A stretch of 45,733 bases of DNA. Source: an uncultured Campylobacter sp. GTDB taxonomy: Bacteria > Campylobacterota > Campylobacteria > Campylobacterales > Campylobacteraceae. The notes beneath the pieces are model-generated. The model did not search any database and was not told where the DNA came from. It saw only the letters and a program-made list of their open reading frames with translations. The position numbers and the translations under genes were made by a program. This document shows positions 16,731-24,653 of the stretch, one piece after another; the first letter of the stretch is position 1, and each line of letters starts with the position of its first letter. Location: NCBI RefSeq assembly GCF_938045345.1, contig NZ_CALIMS010000033.1, forward strand, positions 1-45,733, written 5' to 3'.

Positions 16731-17581
16731 CTTTACACAAATGAAATTCTGCGCGAACAAAATTTTAGCAGGCGGGCTTGCTGGGCTTAACCGCGCGGGT
16801 TTAAATTTAGCTAGCGATTCCATCCACGAAATTTGCGCCCTATTATAATTTGACGGCGGAATTTACGCATATAATTCGGTCGCGTCCGCAAAATTTCGCC
16901 GATCGGTTTGCAGAATACACAGCGTAAAATTCTACGGAATTTCGTGAAATTTTATTTGGATGCGAGCAGAATTACGGCGGCTACGGAAAAAATTTGCAGC
17001 ATCTTAGATAAAATCGCACGCGACAATCGGCAAAATTCCGCGAATTTCGCCCGCGCACCGGTTGGGTTCGCCCTTGCTCTGTTGCTTCATACACACCGTA
17101 TTCATAGCTAGTGCAAAAGGCGGTATCGTTTTGGGTTTTGATACTCGAACGGAAGCTATCCCTCCTCCCATTCTTGCCGCTCGGCGAGTTGCGCGGACTA
17201 CACGCGGATAAATTTTAAAATTTAGACAAGCTCTACTCTGCCGAAGCGAAGCTTTATTAAAACGGGCGGTGCAGCTATTTTAAGCGCATAGCCGTCCTTC
17301 AAAATGCACACCGATCTTTTTAAAGCACGCGGCAAATTTTAAAATTTGCGCGGAGGCAAAAGGCAAGCGAGGCAATAGAAGCTAAATTTGAGCGGTGAAG
17401 CTAGGTTTTATCGCTTTAAAATTTGACTTCGTATTTATGTATAAAATCAAATTCTGGGATTTTTGAATAAGCCATTAAATTTAACCAAATTTGACCCCGC
17501 CCGAATCAAAATAGGCGGGATCAAATTTGATCTTTTCTTGCTAAGCGCTTCTCTGCTTTCTGCGCTATCTGCTAAAACCGA
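16731..17581. repeat. Long non-coding spacer
   Basis: About 850 bases without a convincing gene. A/T palindromic cores (AAATTTTAAAATTT type) recur near 17215-17225 and 17336-17348. A 55-codon leftward frame at 17004-17171 (starting MGGGIASVRVSKPK) is open, but it has no family match known to me and runs into repeat sequence. A terminator-like hairpin lies at 17486-17529. The spacer marks the left edge of the accessory segment. Confidence 0.5.
17486..17535 (-). terminator. Hairpin after the asparaginase remnant
   Basis: Arms of 16 bases (17486-17501 and 17514-17529) with a 12-base loop. The only flaw becomes a G-U pair in leftward RNA, so the stem is complete on that strand. It lies about 50 bases beyond the stop of the asparaginase remnant and probably ended that transcript. 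On the other strand ATCTTTTCTT follows, so it may work both ways. Confidence 0.65.
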
Positions 17582-17809
17582 TCATTTCTCGCCTAGCGGC
17601 CAGTAAACGATCGGTTTGGCTCCGAGCCTTGCTTCGCCGTGATACATTCCGAGCTTATCTTTCGTCCACGCAAAGCCCGTGTGTCCGTGCTTGTCGATAA
17701 AGATACCGCCGAGCGCTTTGCCTATCCCCGTATTATGCGGGTGCTTTTGCAAGATATTGCGGCAGCCTGCGCTTAAATCAATGCTGCGGCTGTCCGTGTT
17801 TAGCCAGGA
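17582..17809 (-). pseudogene. C-terminal remnant of a threonine-type asparaginase
   Basis: Beginning directly after the stop of the metallophosphoesterase gene, and in the same frame, 75 codons are open with no start of their own. The end, with GIGKALGGIFIDKHGH, LGMYHGEA and a final WPLGEK, looks like the C-terminal part of the Ntn-hydrolase asparaginase/isoaspartyl peptidase family, where a GG-I-x-D-x-G strand and a GMYR/H turn recur. The N-terminal part of such an enzyme lies 3.6 kb upstream on the same strand at 21441-22022. The match is by eye; a glycosylasparaginase-type origin is also possible. Confidence 0.5.
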
Positions 17810-18409
17810 TCACAAATATCTTGCCGAGATTTGCCTTTGCCCTAAAATTTGCACGATCTCATCTAAGCTTAAAATTTTGCCGTGCGAGTCAAAGCCTACG
17901 TTTAGTATGCGCCCCTCTAGGCTGGAAGCGCGGTCGTGCAAGTGTCCGTGAAGCATAAAAGAGCCTTTCGAGGCGCGGTTGTGCTCCTCTACGGGATAGT
18001 GAAACATACAGATGCTGATTCCCGCTTTGCCGTCCTTTATTGCGCCCGCGCCGCCGTCAAAATTTAGCTCCTTGTAGTGCAGGATATCGCTAAAGATAGG
18101 ATTTCCGTCGTCTTTTAGCTCGCGTAGCAGCGCTTCTTTGTTTTGGCTAATGAGCGTATCGTGGTTGCCTAAAATCAGCACATGCGAGCCGTTTAGCCTA
18201 CGCGCGACGCTTTTTAGATCCTTTAATTTATTACAAAATGCAAAATCGCCCAGATCATAAACCGTATCTTCGGGCCCCACTACGGCATTCCAGAGCTTTA
18301 TTAGCTTTTCGTTCATCTCGCTTACGTCGTTAAAAGCCCTAAATTTAGGGCAGTATTTCATAATATTGCCGTGATAAAAATGCAAATCGGAGGTAAAAAA
18401 TATCATCAT
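17810..18409 (-). CDS. Metallophosphoesterase of the putative RNA-repair pair
   Basis: Small calcineurin-like phosphoesterase of 199 residues. The start at 18409 is favoured because AAAGGA lies just before ATGATG, although the frame stays open 16 codons upstream. Metal-site motifs appear in order: SDLHF at 7-11, GDF at 54-56, GNHD at 81-84, FHYP near 136 and HGHLHD at 154-159. This compact form is common in phages and mobile DNA. It follows the kinase-ligase gene by 82 bases and is probably co-transcribed. In bacterial Pnkp an MPE domain removes 2',3'-cyclic or 3' phosphates before ligation, so that role is proposed here by inference. A general phosphatase is the alternative. Confidence 0.82.
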   Translation of the reverse strand: MMIFFTSDLHFYHGNIMKYCPKFRAFNDVSEMNEKLIKLWNAVVGPEDTVYDLGDFAFCNKLKDLKSVARRLNGSHVLILGNHDTLISQNKEALLRELKDDGNPIFSDILHYKELNFDGGAGAIKDGKAGISICMFHYPVEEHNRASKGSFMLHGHLHDRASSLEGRILNVGFDSHGKILSLDEIVQILGQRQISARYL

Positions 18410-18491
18410 TTTTCCTTTAAGCTTTAATCGCCGCATCGAATTGCGCTTTACGTTCAAATTTGCGCGGCGCCAAATATTCGCACGGTAAACG

Positions 18492-19985
18492 TTAAACTTT
18501 TTCTAAAAATTCTTTTATAAAGCCTAGCTTGCCCTGCTCGTCAAGGGATTTGAATTCTCGCTCGTTTGCTTTGATATGATCGATCAAGGGGTGAAATTCC
18601 TCATCAAGCTTGGTTTTATCGAGTTTGCCGGAAAGCGCCTCGTTTTTACTGCGAGCGAAAAATTTATTCACGAGATAATAAGGCGTTTTCATCTTAAAGC
18701 AAAAATCGTTTTGGCTCGGGATATACACCATAAAGCCCTCGAATTTCGCCTCTTTGACTATATTTTTTAGCTCCGCAAAGCTCGTTTTTAGATACTGCTC
18801 GCCCTCTTTATAAAAAGGTCTTTTTAGCGCTCCGTCAGTACTTGCGGCGATTTTATCCAGTTCAAATTCGCTCTCTTGCGCGCCAGTTTTAACGTCGATA
18901 AGTCCAATAAAAGTCTCGCCAAGCTCCTCTTCTACGATGTGTGGGTCGCTCTCGTCGGTGATCTCAAATAAAAAAGTTTTATTTGGATAGCGTTTGAAAA
19001 TCTCTTCAAATTTGCAGCAGTGCTCGCGCGCCATCTGTGCAAATCTACTATCGGTCGATCCCGTCGTAGAGTAGATGACGCGGCGGTTAAAGCTCGCGCC
19101 GCTTTCGTGGGTATCTACGTAGGTGCAACACCCTAAAAACCCGTTTACCTTTCGCACGGCAAGCACGGGCGTATCGTCTGTGATGTCGATAGGATAAAGA
19201 CTTTTGTGCGAGGTAAATTCCGAATAGTTATAGACCTTTTTAAACGGACGCACAATGATATTTAAATTCTCGTCCATTATGAGCCCGCGCATCTCAAGCA
19301 ATGCCTTATCCCAATCGGCTTTGAAAAAGACGCGTTTTGAGTATTTGTAGGTGCGAAGCTCGGGATAAAGCTCGCTTTGACGCGCACTCCAGAGCCTTTT
19401 ATCCTGCGTGGCGGCGATATATTTTTTCGTTACGTAGGTATTTTGCGCCGCATCAAAGGGCAGATCGCGCCTGTTTAGAGCCGCCGCGTCTTTGATCTTT
19501 TGCGCTACACTTTCGCTCATAGGATTGACGGGCGGGATCAAAATTTCGCCCTCTATTTTGTTGTTTGCGACCTTGATAAACATCGCTATCACCGTGTCTT
19601 CATCGACGCCGTGCTCGGAGGCGAAGAAATTTTGCATTCTAAAGCATTCGAAAATAAATCCATTTTGTGCGGCTTGCTCTTTTAGGCTTAGCAGCTCTTT
19701 GGTGCGCGCACTCACGTTGCTAAGCACAATAAGAACGTCTTTAGCTTTGTTTTCCAGAGCAAATTTATACGCCTGCTTTATCTCGCGGGCGACCTTGCGC
19801 TTCGCGTCCTCCAAAAGCTTCGGCGACCAAGTATAAACCCCCGCCTCATCGGTTAGAAACATATCGTTTTCCAGATGATAAATTTGCGCCTGCGGATATT
19901 CGTTTTGAAATTCTTTAATTTTCTCTTTTGCGAAAGTCGTTTTACCCGAGCCCGCGTGTCCGCGAACGACTATAAATTTTCTCAT
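18492..19985 (-). CDS. Polynucleotide kinase-RNA ligase fusion
   Basis: The 497-residue protein joins two RNA end-processing domains. Residues 1-145 form a P-loop kinase with Walker A GHAGSGKTT at 9-17, the likely 5'-OH-activating Asp41 in LENDMF, and an EHGVDEDTVIAM block typical of phage-type polynucleotide kinases. Residues about 185-445 form an Rnl1-type RNA ligase: RGLIMDE and VRPFKKVYNYSE at 233-256, nucleotidyl-lysine Lys279 in KVNG, LFEITDESD near 339, EGFMVY at 416-421 and FKMKT at 430-434. It should phosphorylate 5'-OH RNA ends and join them to 3'-OH ends. The MPE gene downstream could supply the 3'-end repair. The strand order kinase-then-ligase differs from fungal Trl1. Confidence 0.88.
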   Translation of the reverse strand: MRKFIVVRGHAGSGKTTFAKEKIKEFQNEYPQAQIYHLENDMFLTDEAGVYTWSPKLLEDAKRKVAREIKQAYKFALENKAKDVLIVLSNVSARTKELLSLKEQAAQNGFIFECFRMQNFFASEHGVDEDTVIAMFIKVANNKIEGEILIPPVNPMSESVAQKIKDAAALNRRDLPFDAAQNTYVTKKYIAATQDKRLWSARQSELYPELRTYKYSKRVFFKADWDKALLEMRGLIMDENLNIIVRPFKKVYNYSEFTSHKSLYPIDITDDTPVLAVRKVNGFLGCCTYVDTHESGASFNRRVIYSTTGSTDSRFAQMAREHCCKFEEIFKRYPNKTFLFEITDESDPHIVEEELGETFIGLIDVKTGAQESEFELDKIAASTDGALKRPFYKEGEQYLKTSFAELKNIVKEAKFEGFMVYIPSQNDFCFKMKTPYYLVNKFFARSKNEALSGKLDKTKLDEEFHPLIDHIKANEREFKSLDEQGKLGFIKEFLEKV

Positions 19986-20300
19986 TTTACCGCCTTGATT
20001 TTATGTGGCGATATTCTACCTGAAATTTGCATATTTTGCTATCATGTGCAAAAATTTAAGGCAAAAGTTAAATACGGATGAAAGTAAATTAAAACAACCG
20101 AAGTTTTATTGCCTGAGATAAAATTTAGTATGTAAATTTTCAAATTTAACTCGTATTGTAAAAATTAAATTTACGTTATTTTTTTAGCAAAATAGGCCTA
20201 TTGGGTTTTATGTGGCATAAAGGCGAGAAATTTTAGTGACTGAATGTAGCTTGTTAGTTTAAAAAAGCAAAGCGTTCGCTAAAACCGTCGCAAATTTACC
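19986..20300. other. Intergenic region upstream of the kinase-ligase gene
   Basis: About 315 A/T-rich bases with no gene seen. It holds the likely promoter of the kinase-ligase gene at its left end. The 11-base word TTTTATGTGGC occurs twice in the same orientation, at 19999-20009 and 20206-20216, and could be a regulatory or junction repeat. GC content is lower than in the flanking housekeeping genes. Confidence 0.5.
20013..20018 (-). promoter_or_regulatory. Probable -10 element, kinase-ligase gene
   Basis: TAGAAT on the leftward strand, preceded by a T/A-rich stretch, lies 27 bases before the ATG at 19985. AAGGCGG just before the ATG is the likely ribosome site. Confidence 0.5.
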
Positions 20301-21416
20301 TCAATCTTCTATCTCAAAGTAGTAAGAAATAGGTAAAATTCGGCCCTTTTTGTTGATAAACACGCTTTTATAGTCTACACTAGCGGCCGTCGCGTTGCCC
20401 TCAAAAACAAATATGCTATCGAATTTTGGTTCTATGGCGACCTTGCCGTCTATGCCTAGGCAACCGCTTTTTCTATTTACCTTGAAATTTAACATTCCGC
20501 CGTAAAACTCGTCAAATATATAGTCGAATTTTTGTGGCTCAAGGATAAATTTACCGCTTTTATCTATGATACCCCACAGCTCGCCGATCCTCACTACGGC
20601 ACGTTCTTCTTTAAATTTATTTACTTCGTCAAAACGCGGCTCTATCGCGAAATTTCCGCTTTTGTCTATGAAACCCCATTTACCGCTCGATTTTACGGCC
20701 GCTAGCCCTTCGCTAAAGAGCGACGCTAATTCAAATTTAGGCTCTATAACGATGTTTGCGTCCTTATCCGTAAAGCCGTAAAGTCCGTTAAATTTTACGG
20801 ATGCTAAGCCTTCTGTGAACTTTAATGGGTAGTTAAAATTTAGCTTTGAAACGGTAGCGCCGCTTTTATCTATCACGCTCCATTTATCGCCGGTGCGCAC
20901 CGAGGCTAGTCCATCGGAAAACGACCTTACCTCGTCGTAGCGCGGGGGAATGATTGTTGTGCCGCTTTTATCCACGTAACCGTATTTCATCCTGCCGTAT
21001 TTCATCTCACCCACGACTATCGCGCCATCTCTGAAGGCTATACCCATATCGTCAAATTTGGGTTCTACTACGACCTTACCTGTTTTATCTATGAGGCCGA
21101 ATTTACCGTTTTTGGCGATGCCTGCTAGCCCCTCGGTAAAGCTAGTTTTAAAGCCCGTACCGGGCGCCAAACGCACGACAAGTCTGCCGTTTTCGTCCAT
21201 AAAAAAGGTCTGTTCGCCTATAAAAACCACGCAAAGACCGTCAGAAAAGGTTCCTGTGACCATAAAATTTTTACCTACGGCTTTTATGTTGCCGTCTTTA
21301 TCTACGGCGTTACCGTCCGCAAAGACCAACCCGTAGTCCGCTAACTCGCCCTGCCCAATTATCTTAGCTTCAAGACCTAGCAAGCCTAAAAGTAGCATCG
21401 CTAAAATTTTTTTCAT
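20301..21416 (-). CDS. WG-repeat exported protein
   Basis: The 371-residue protein has a signal peptide (MKKILAMLLLGLLGLEA) followed by about a dozen WG/KWG-type repeats of roughly 23 residues. Each is of the form KWGFIDKSG, then an acidic-Pro-Phe-Asp segment, then EGLA-V. Such repeats build beta-propeller-like or solenoid surfaces, usually taken to be for binding; no enzyme motif is visible. It starts 24 bases after the truncated asparaginase and has AAAAGGAC upstream. It could be a periplasmic binding or envelope protein. Its function is unknown. Confidence 0.85.
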   Translation of the reverse strand: MKKILAMLLLGLLGLEAKIIGQGELADYGLVFADGNAVDKDGNIKAVGKNFMVTGTFSDGLCVVFIGEQTFFMDENGRLVVRLAPGTGFKTSFTEGLAGIAKNGKFGLIDKTGKVVVEPKFDDMGIAFRDGAIVVGEMKYGRMKYGYVDKSGTTIIPPRYDEVRSFSDGLASVRTGDKWSVIDKSGATVSKLNFNYPLKFTEGLASVKFNGLYGFTDKDANIVIEPKFELASLFSEGLAAVKSSGKWGFIDKSGNFAIEPRFDEVNKFKEERAVVRIGELWGIIDKSGKFILEPQKFDYIFDEFYGGMLNFKVNRKSGCLGIDGKVAIEPKFDSIFVFEGNATAASVDYKSVFINKKGRILPISYYFEIED

Positions 21417-21440
21417 TTTTGTCCTTTTGTAAATTTGAGG

Positions 21441-22022
21441 CTAATTTATCCCGCCCAGCAGCTCTTGCGTCTGCTCGAAGCTAAAGCCTTCTTCGGCGTC
21501 TTGTTTGAGGAAGTTATCTATAAATTCTTTTTTCGAGATAGCAAGGTCTAGCTCCTTGTCGCTGCATCTTTGATATGAGCCGATGCGGCCGGTCATTTTA
21601 TTTGTCATGTCGCCGGTGCTGGTCGCCGCGGCTAGGTTACCATTTTTATCCATCGCGACCGCACCCGCTTTTTTGGTCGAGCCGTCCATGATCGAGGCAT
21701 CAAGCTCGTTAAATCCGTCGGCTGTAAATACCGCGCCCTTGCCCGCGTTGAAATTCGGATCGTCCTCAAGCACCATAATAGCCGCCGTTACGGCATCCAT
21801 CGCGCTGCCGCCCCGTTCAAGCACGGCTTGACCCGCCAAAAGCGCCCGGTTCATCGGCTCTTCGCGGATTTTAAATTCCTCCTTGGTTAGATCAAGCCCG
21901 CTGGTGCCGCCGTGAATGACGATGACGGGGGAAAATTTCTCCTGCGCATTCGCAGCCGTTAGTCCGAGCAGGGCCAAACTCGCCGCCATAAAAACGGTCT
22001 TTGAGAGTGAAAAGTGCTTCAT
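21441..22022 (-). pseudogene. Truncated isoaspartyl peptidase/asparaginase
   Basis: The 193-residue frame starts with a signal peptide ending ANAQ and then matches the alpha subunit of threonine-type isoaspartyl peptidases/asparaginases: VIVIHGGTSG, GGSAMDAVTAAI, FNAGKGAVFT and ELDASIMDGS. Intact enzymes then have about 70-90 more residues before the nucleophile in GTVGAVALD. Here KKAG runs directly into AVAMDKNGNLAAATSTG, so the catalytic threonine and the region before it are gone. After TNKMTGRIGS the family similarity stops and an unrelated 45-residue tail ends the frame. A hydrolase of the usual mechanism is not possible, so it is called a pseudogene, though it may still be translated. 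Confidence 0.8.
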
Positions 22023-22435
22023 ATCTCATCCTTTCGAAAAAATTGCAGAATTTTAAGAAATGATATAACTTTGCGCTTTTTGTTTCGCTTAATCAAATGC
22101 GAATTCAGCTGGATCTAAATCTAATGCTTTGAGCTTAGGATTAAGCTCTCGCTGTCAAAATTTAACGCGACTCAATTTATGGCACAATCTGATGGATCGA
22201 TTTAAATTTTATAAATTTGAGTTTGAGCGTCAGTAAAATTTAATTACCGCAGCTCAATAAATTTCAACCGCGCGTCATAAAATTTTAGCGCGCGGCCGTA
22301 TTTTAAACGGCGCTACGCAAGCAAGCTCAAGCACGCACCCGCAGGCAAAGCAGGCTTTAAATCAAAACGCCTCAAGCTCGCCGTGCGCGATCATTTAGTG
22401 TTGCGTCGGAACCGACGCCAGTATGTTTTGACGGC
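22023..22435. other. Intergenic spacer
   Basis: About 410 bases with no gene seen. It contains A/T cores and a GC-rich hairpin at 22268-22295 (7-base arms ccgcgcg/cgcgcgg, 14-base loop). The right end, just beyond the DUF417 stop, is GC-rich without a clear terminator. Confidence 0.45.
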
Positions 22436-22873
22436 TCAATCGCAGCTTTTTTCTCCGCGGCAAAGGCGCGCCAGGTCGTATTTTAGCAGCACCAAGCCAA
22501 GGCCTAGCAAAAAAAGGTCTTTAAAGATAAAGCCGTCGATCTTGCCCAGCTGCGGCAGTAGGCTGAGCGTGCTCAGCGCCATGACGATCACGATGAGATC
22601 GCCCACGATGCCCGCCTTCGGCTTGAAAAAGCCCGCGATGAGCGAGAGATAGCCCACGGTCTCCACCACGCCCAAAAAATAGCTCGCGCCGGCGTCCCCG
22701 AGCGCTGACGGCAAAAACGAAAGCCACGTCTGCGAAAAGAGCGGCTTTAAAGCCTCCACCTCGAACTCAAACCACTTGTAGTTGCCCATCACGGCAAGCA
22801 CGATGATAACGGAAAGTCTGGCGAATATAATATCCGCGTCGCCTGCGACAAATTTTTTTACGATCTCCCTCAT
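22436..22873 (-). CDS. DUF417/YkgB-family membrane protein
   Basis: Inner-membrane protein of 145 residues with four likely helices. NYKWFEFEVEALKPLFSQ with SFLPSALG early on, followed by GVVETVGYLSLIAG, is typical of DUF417 (YkgB), the family of E. coli RclC, a reactive-chlorine resistance protein. Whether this one has the same role is unknown. AAAGGAGC lies before the ATG. It stands alone on the leftward strand, away from any recognisable redox regulator. Confidence 0.8.
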   Translation of the reverse strand: MREIVKKFVAGDADIIFARLSVIIVLAVMGNYKWFEFEVEALKPLFSQTWLSFLPSALGDAGASYFLGVVETVGYLSLIAGFFKPKAGIVGDLIVIVMALSTLSLLPQLGKIDGFIFKDLFLLGLGLVLLKYDLARLCRGEKSCD

Positions 22874-23062
22874 ACGGCTCCTTTGTAAATTTTGTAGCGG
22901 TATGATAGCGAGCTTGCGTGTAGGCTACGTGAAGGGGCGAAATTTCAAATTTCAAATTCCGCGGCTTCATAAAATTCTACGCCTCCACAAAATTTCGTAG
23001 CTCCGCGAAATTTCAAATTCCATGCCACGCGCCTTAAAATTTAAATCAGTCGCGGTAAAATT

Positions 23063-24190
23063 TCAAGGAGCGAAGTGATGCGAGCTGCCGTGAAATTCCA
23101 TCGAGCTTTGCGGCGTGCGCGGGCAAACCTCGGCGATAATATTGATCGCGACGCCCGCCTTAGCGGCAATCGCGTAGATTTTTGGTAAAAACTTTGGCGC
23201 GAAGCTAAACAAAATCTCGTACTCCTCGCCGCTTTGCAGCGCAGCCTCGCTAGGGCGGGCGATCCAGCGCGCACCCACGCCGCTAGCCTCCAACAGGCGG
23301 GGCAAATCCTGCGCGAGCCCATCGCTAATGTCCATCGCCGCACTAATGAACTTCGCCGCCTTGTAAAAAAACTTATCGCGCAAGACGGGCCTAACGAAGC
23401 GCGAATTTTTTGAAATTTTTGCGCGCAGATCCTCGCGCAAGCGATATGAGCCGCTACCCGGCACAGGATTTTCGCCTGCAGAGCTTTGCGACGTAGAATT
23501 TTCGCATGCGAGGCTTTGCGCCGTAGAATTCTTGTGATCCTCTCCGCTTCGTGACACGGAATTTTGCGCCGAAGTTTCAGCGTCCAAGCTCTGCGGCTCG
23601 GCGCGCGCAGGTGAAATTTTATCGCCCGAGCTTTGCACCTCATCGCTTGGGCCTTGCGCCGATGAAATTTTATCGTTTCGGTTTTGCATCTGCGAGCTAG
23701 CGGGCGAAATTTCATCTCTTAAAAGCACCGCCAGATCGCGCCCGACGCTACCTAGCTCGCCAGTATGCGCGATGAGATCTCCCACGCGCGCGCCGCTGCG
23801 AAACACTGGGTGTTTGCACTTGCCGATCAGGCTCACGCTAAGCGCGATGCGATCCGAGCCGATCGTGTCGCCGCCGATGATCCGTATGCCCCACTCGCGC
23901 GCCGTTTCGCTCACGCCCGCGCACAGCTCGTCGATCTCGCGCGTGCCGATCTCGCGCGGCAACGCAAGCCCCAGCAAGGCGTATTTGGCGCGCGCATTCG
24001 TCGCGATCATGTCCGAGGTGTTTACGAGCATCGCCTTTGCGCCGATCTCGCGCAGGCTCAGCCAGCCGCGGCGGAAGTGCACGCCCTCGACGAAAAGATC
24101 CTTGCAATACGCTCGTTCGCCGATTACGGCGCAATCATCGCCGTTAAGCTTCGATCTAAATTTCTCAAAAATATACCGCTCTTTATCCAT
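23063..24190 (-). CDS. thiL: Thiamine-monophosphate kinase with a large in-frame insert
   Basis: ThiL phosphorylates thiamine monophosphate to the active cofactor thiamine diphosphate. The start at 24190 is chosen because GGAGG lies just before the ATG; the frame stays open 16 codons upstream. Family blocks are present: LNGDDCAVIG, NTSDMIATNARAKYALLGLA, IIGGDTIGSD and later AAMDISDGLAQDLPRLL. At 375 residues it is much longer than usual because of a Ser/Gln/Ala-rich stretch at about residues 151-238 (23477-23740) with imperfect repeats such as ACEN/AGEN and DKIS. The enzyme blocks on both sides stay in frame, so it is probably functional. Confidence 0.9.
   Translation of the reverse strand: MDKERYIFEKFRSKLNGDDCAVIGERAYCKDLFVEGVHFRRGWLSLREIGAKAMLVNTSDMIATNARAKYALLGLALPREIGTREIDELCAGVSETAREWGIRIIGGDTIGSDRIALSVSLIGKCKHPVFRSGARVGDLIAHTGELGSVGRDLAVLLRDEISPASSQMQNRNDKISSAQGPSDEVQSSGDKISPARAEPQSLDAETSAQNSVSRSGEDHKNSTAQSLACENSTSQSSAGENPVPGSGSYRLREDLRAKISKNSRFVRPVLRDKFFYKAAKFISAAMDISDGLAQDLPRLLEASGVGARWIARPSEAALQSGEEYEILFSFAPKFLPKIYAIAAKAGVAINIIAEVCPRTPQSSMEFHGSSHHFAP
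23477..23740. repeat. Repeat insert inside thiL
   Basis: Roughly 260 bases of imperfect repeats with words such as GAGCTTTGCG, CGTAGAATT and GATGAAATTTTATCG, the same vocabulary as the intergenic repeats. Two neighbouring units at 23481-23509 and 23510-23540 are clearly alike. The segment is a multiple of three and contains no stop in the thiL frame. Confidence 0.65.
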
Positions 24191-24653
24191 ACGCCCTCCG
24201 TTAAATTTAACGTTACGCCGCAGCCGTGCGAAAGCCAAGAAGCCCGAATTTGCGGGCCTTTGTTTAAATTTCGTCGCACACGCGCAGCAGGAGTTCTACG
24301 CTCCGCTTTGCAAGATTATAGCGTAAATTTAGATTTTCTCCGTGTGAGTTTGGCTGCGGTTCGGTGCGGCTCGATAGCAAAATTAGTAATCGCATGAGCT
24401 TTGGGACTTGGGCGCAATTCGGTATGACTTGATGCGGACGGAGACCCGCGATAAAACAGCGCCCGAGGCTATTTTTTGCATGCGCCTGCTACGCACACTC
24501 GCGCAGATGACGGCTCTTTAAAACGGCAAGCTTGAAATTTTAAAATTTAGCGTAGCCGCAACGATATTAAATTTAAACGCTGCGTAAGCGCAGTAAGGTT
24601 AAAATTTAGCGCTAAATTTAAAGCAATAATGCAAACGTAAGCAAGGAGATAAA
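24191..24653. other. Divergent intergenic region
   Basis: About 460 bases between thiL and the AT-rich island. It has a small GC hairpin at 24242-24257 and A/T-core repeats near 24536-24550 and 24603-24620. No gene or RNA is recognised. AAGGAGATAAA at the right end is the ribosome site of the next gene. Confidence 0.45.

Noticed and set aside
23041..23715. 224-codon frame overlapping thiL
   Set aside because: Arg-rich shadow of the thiL sequence and its repeat insert; the thiL frame has clear enzyme motifs.
24237..24262. Terminator hairpin upstream of thiL
   Set aside because: The stem is only five base pairs and no gene ends into it from the left on the plus strand.
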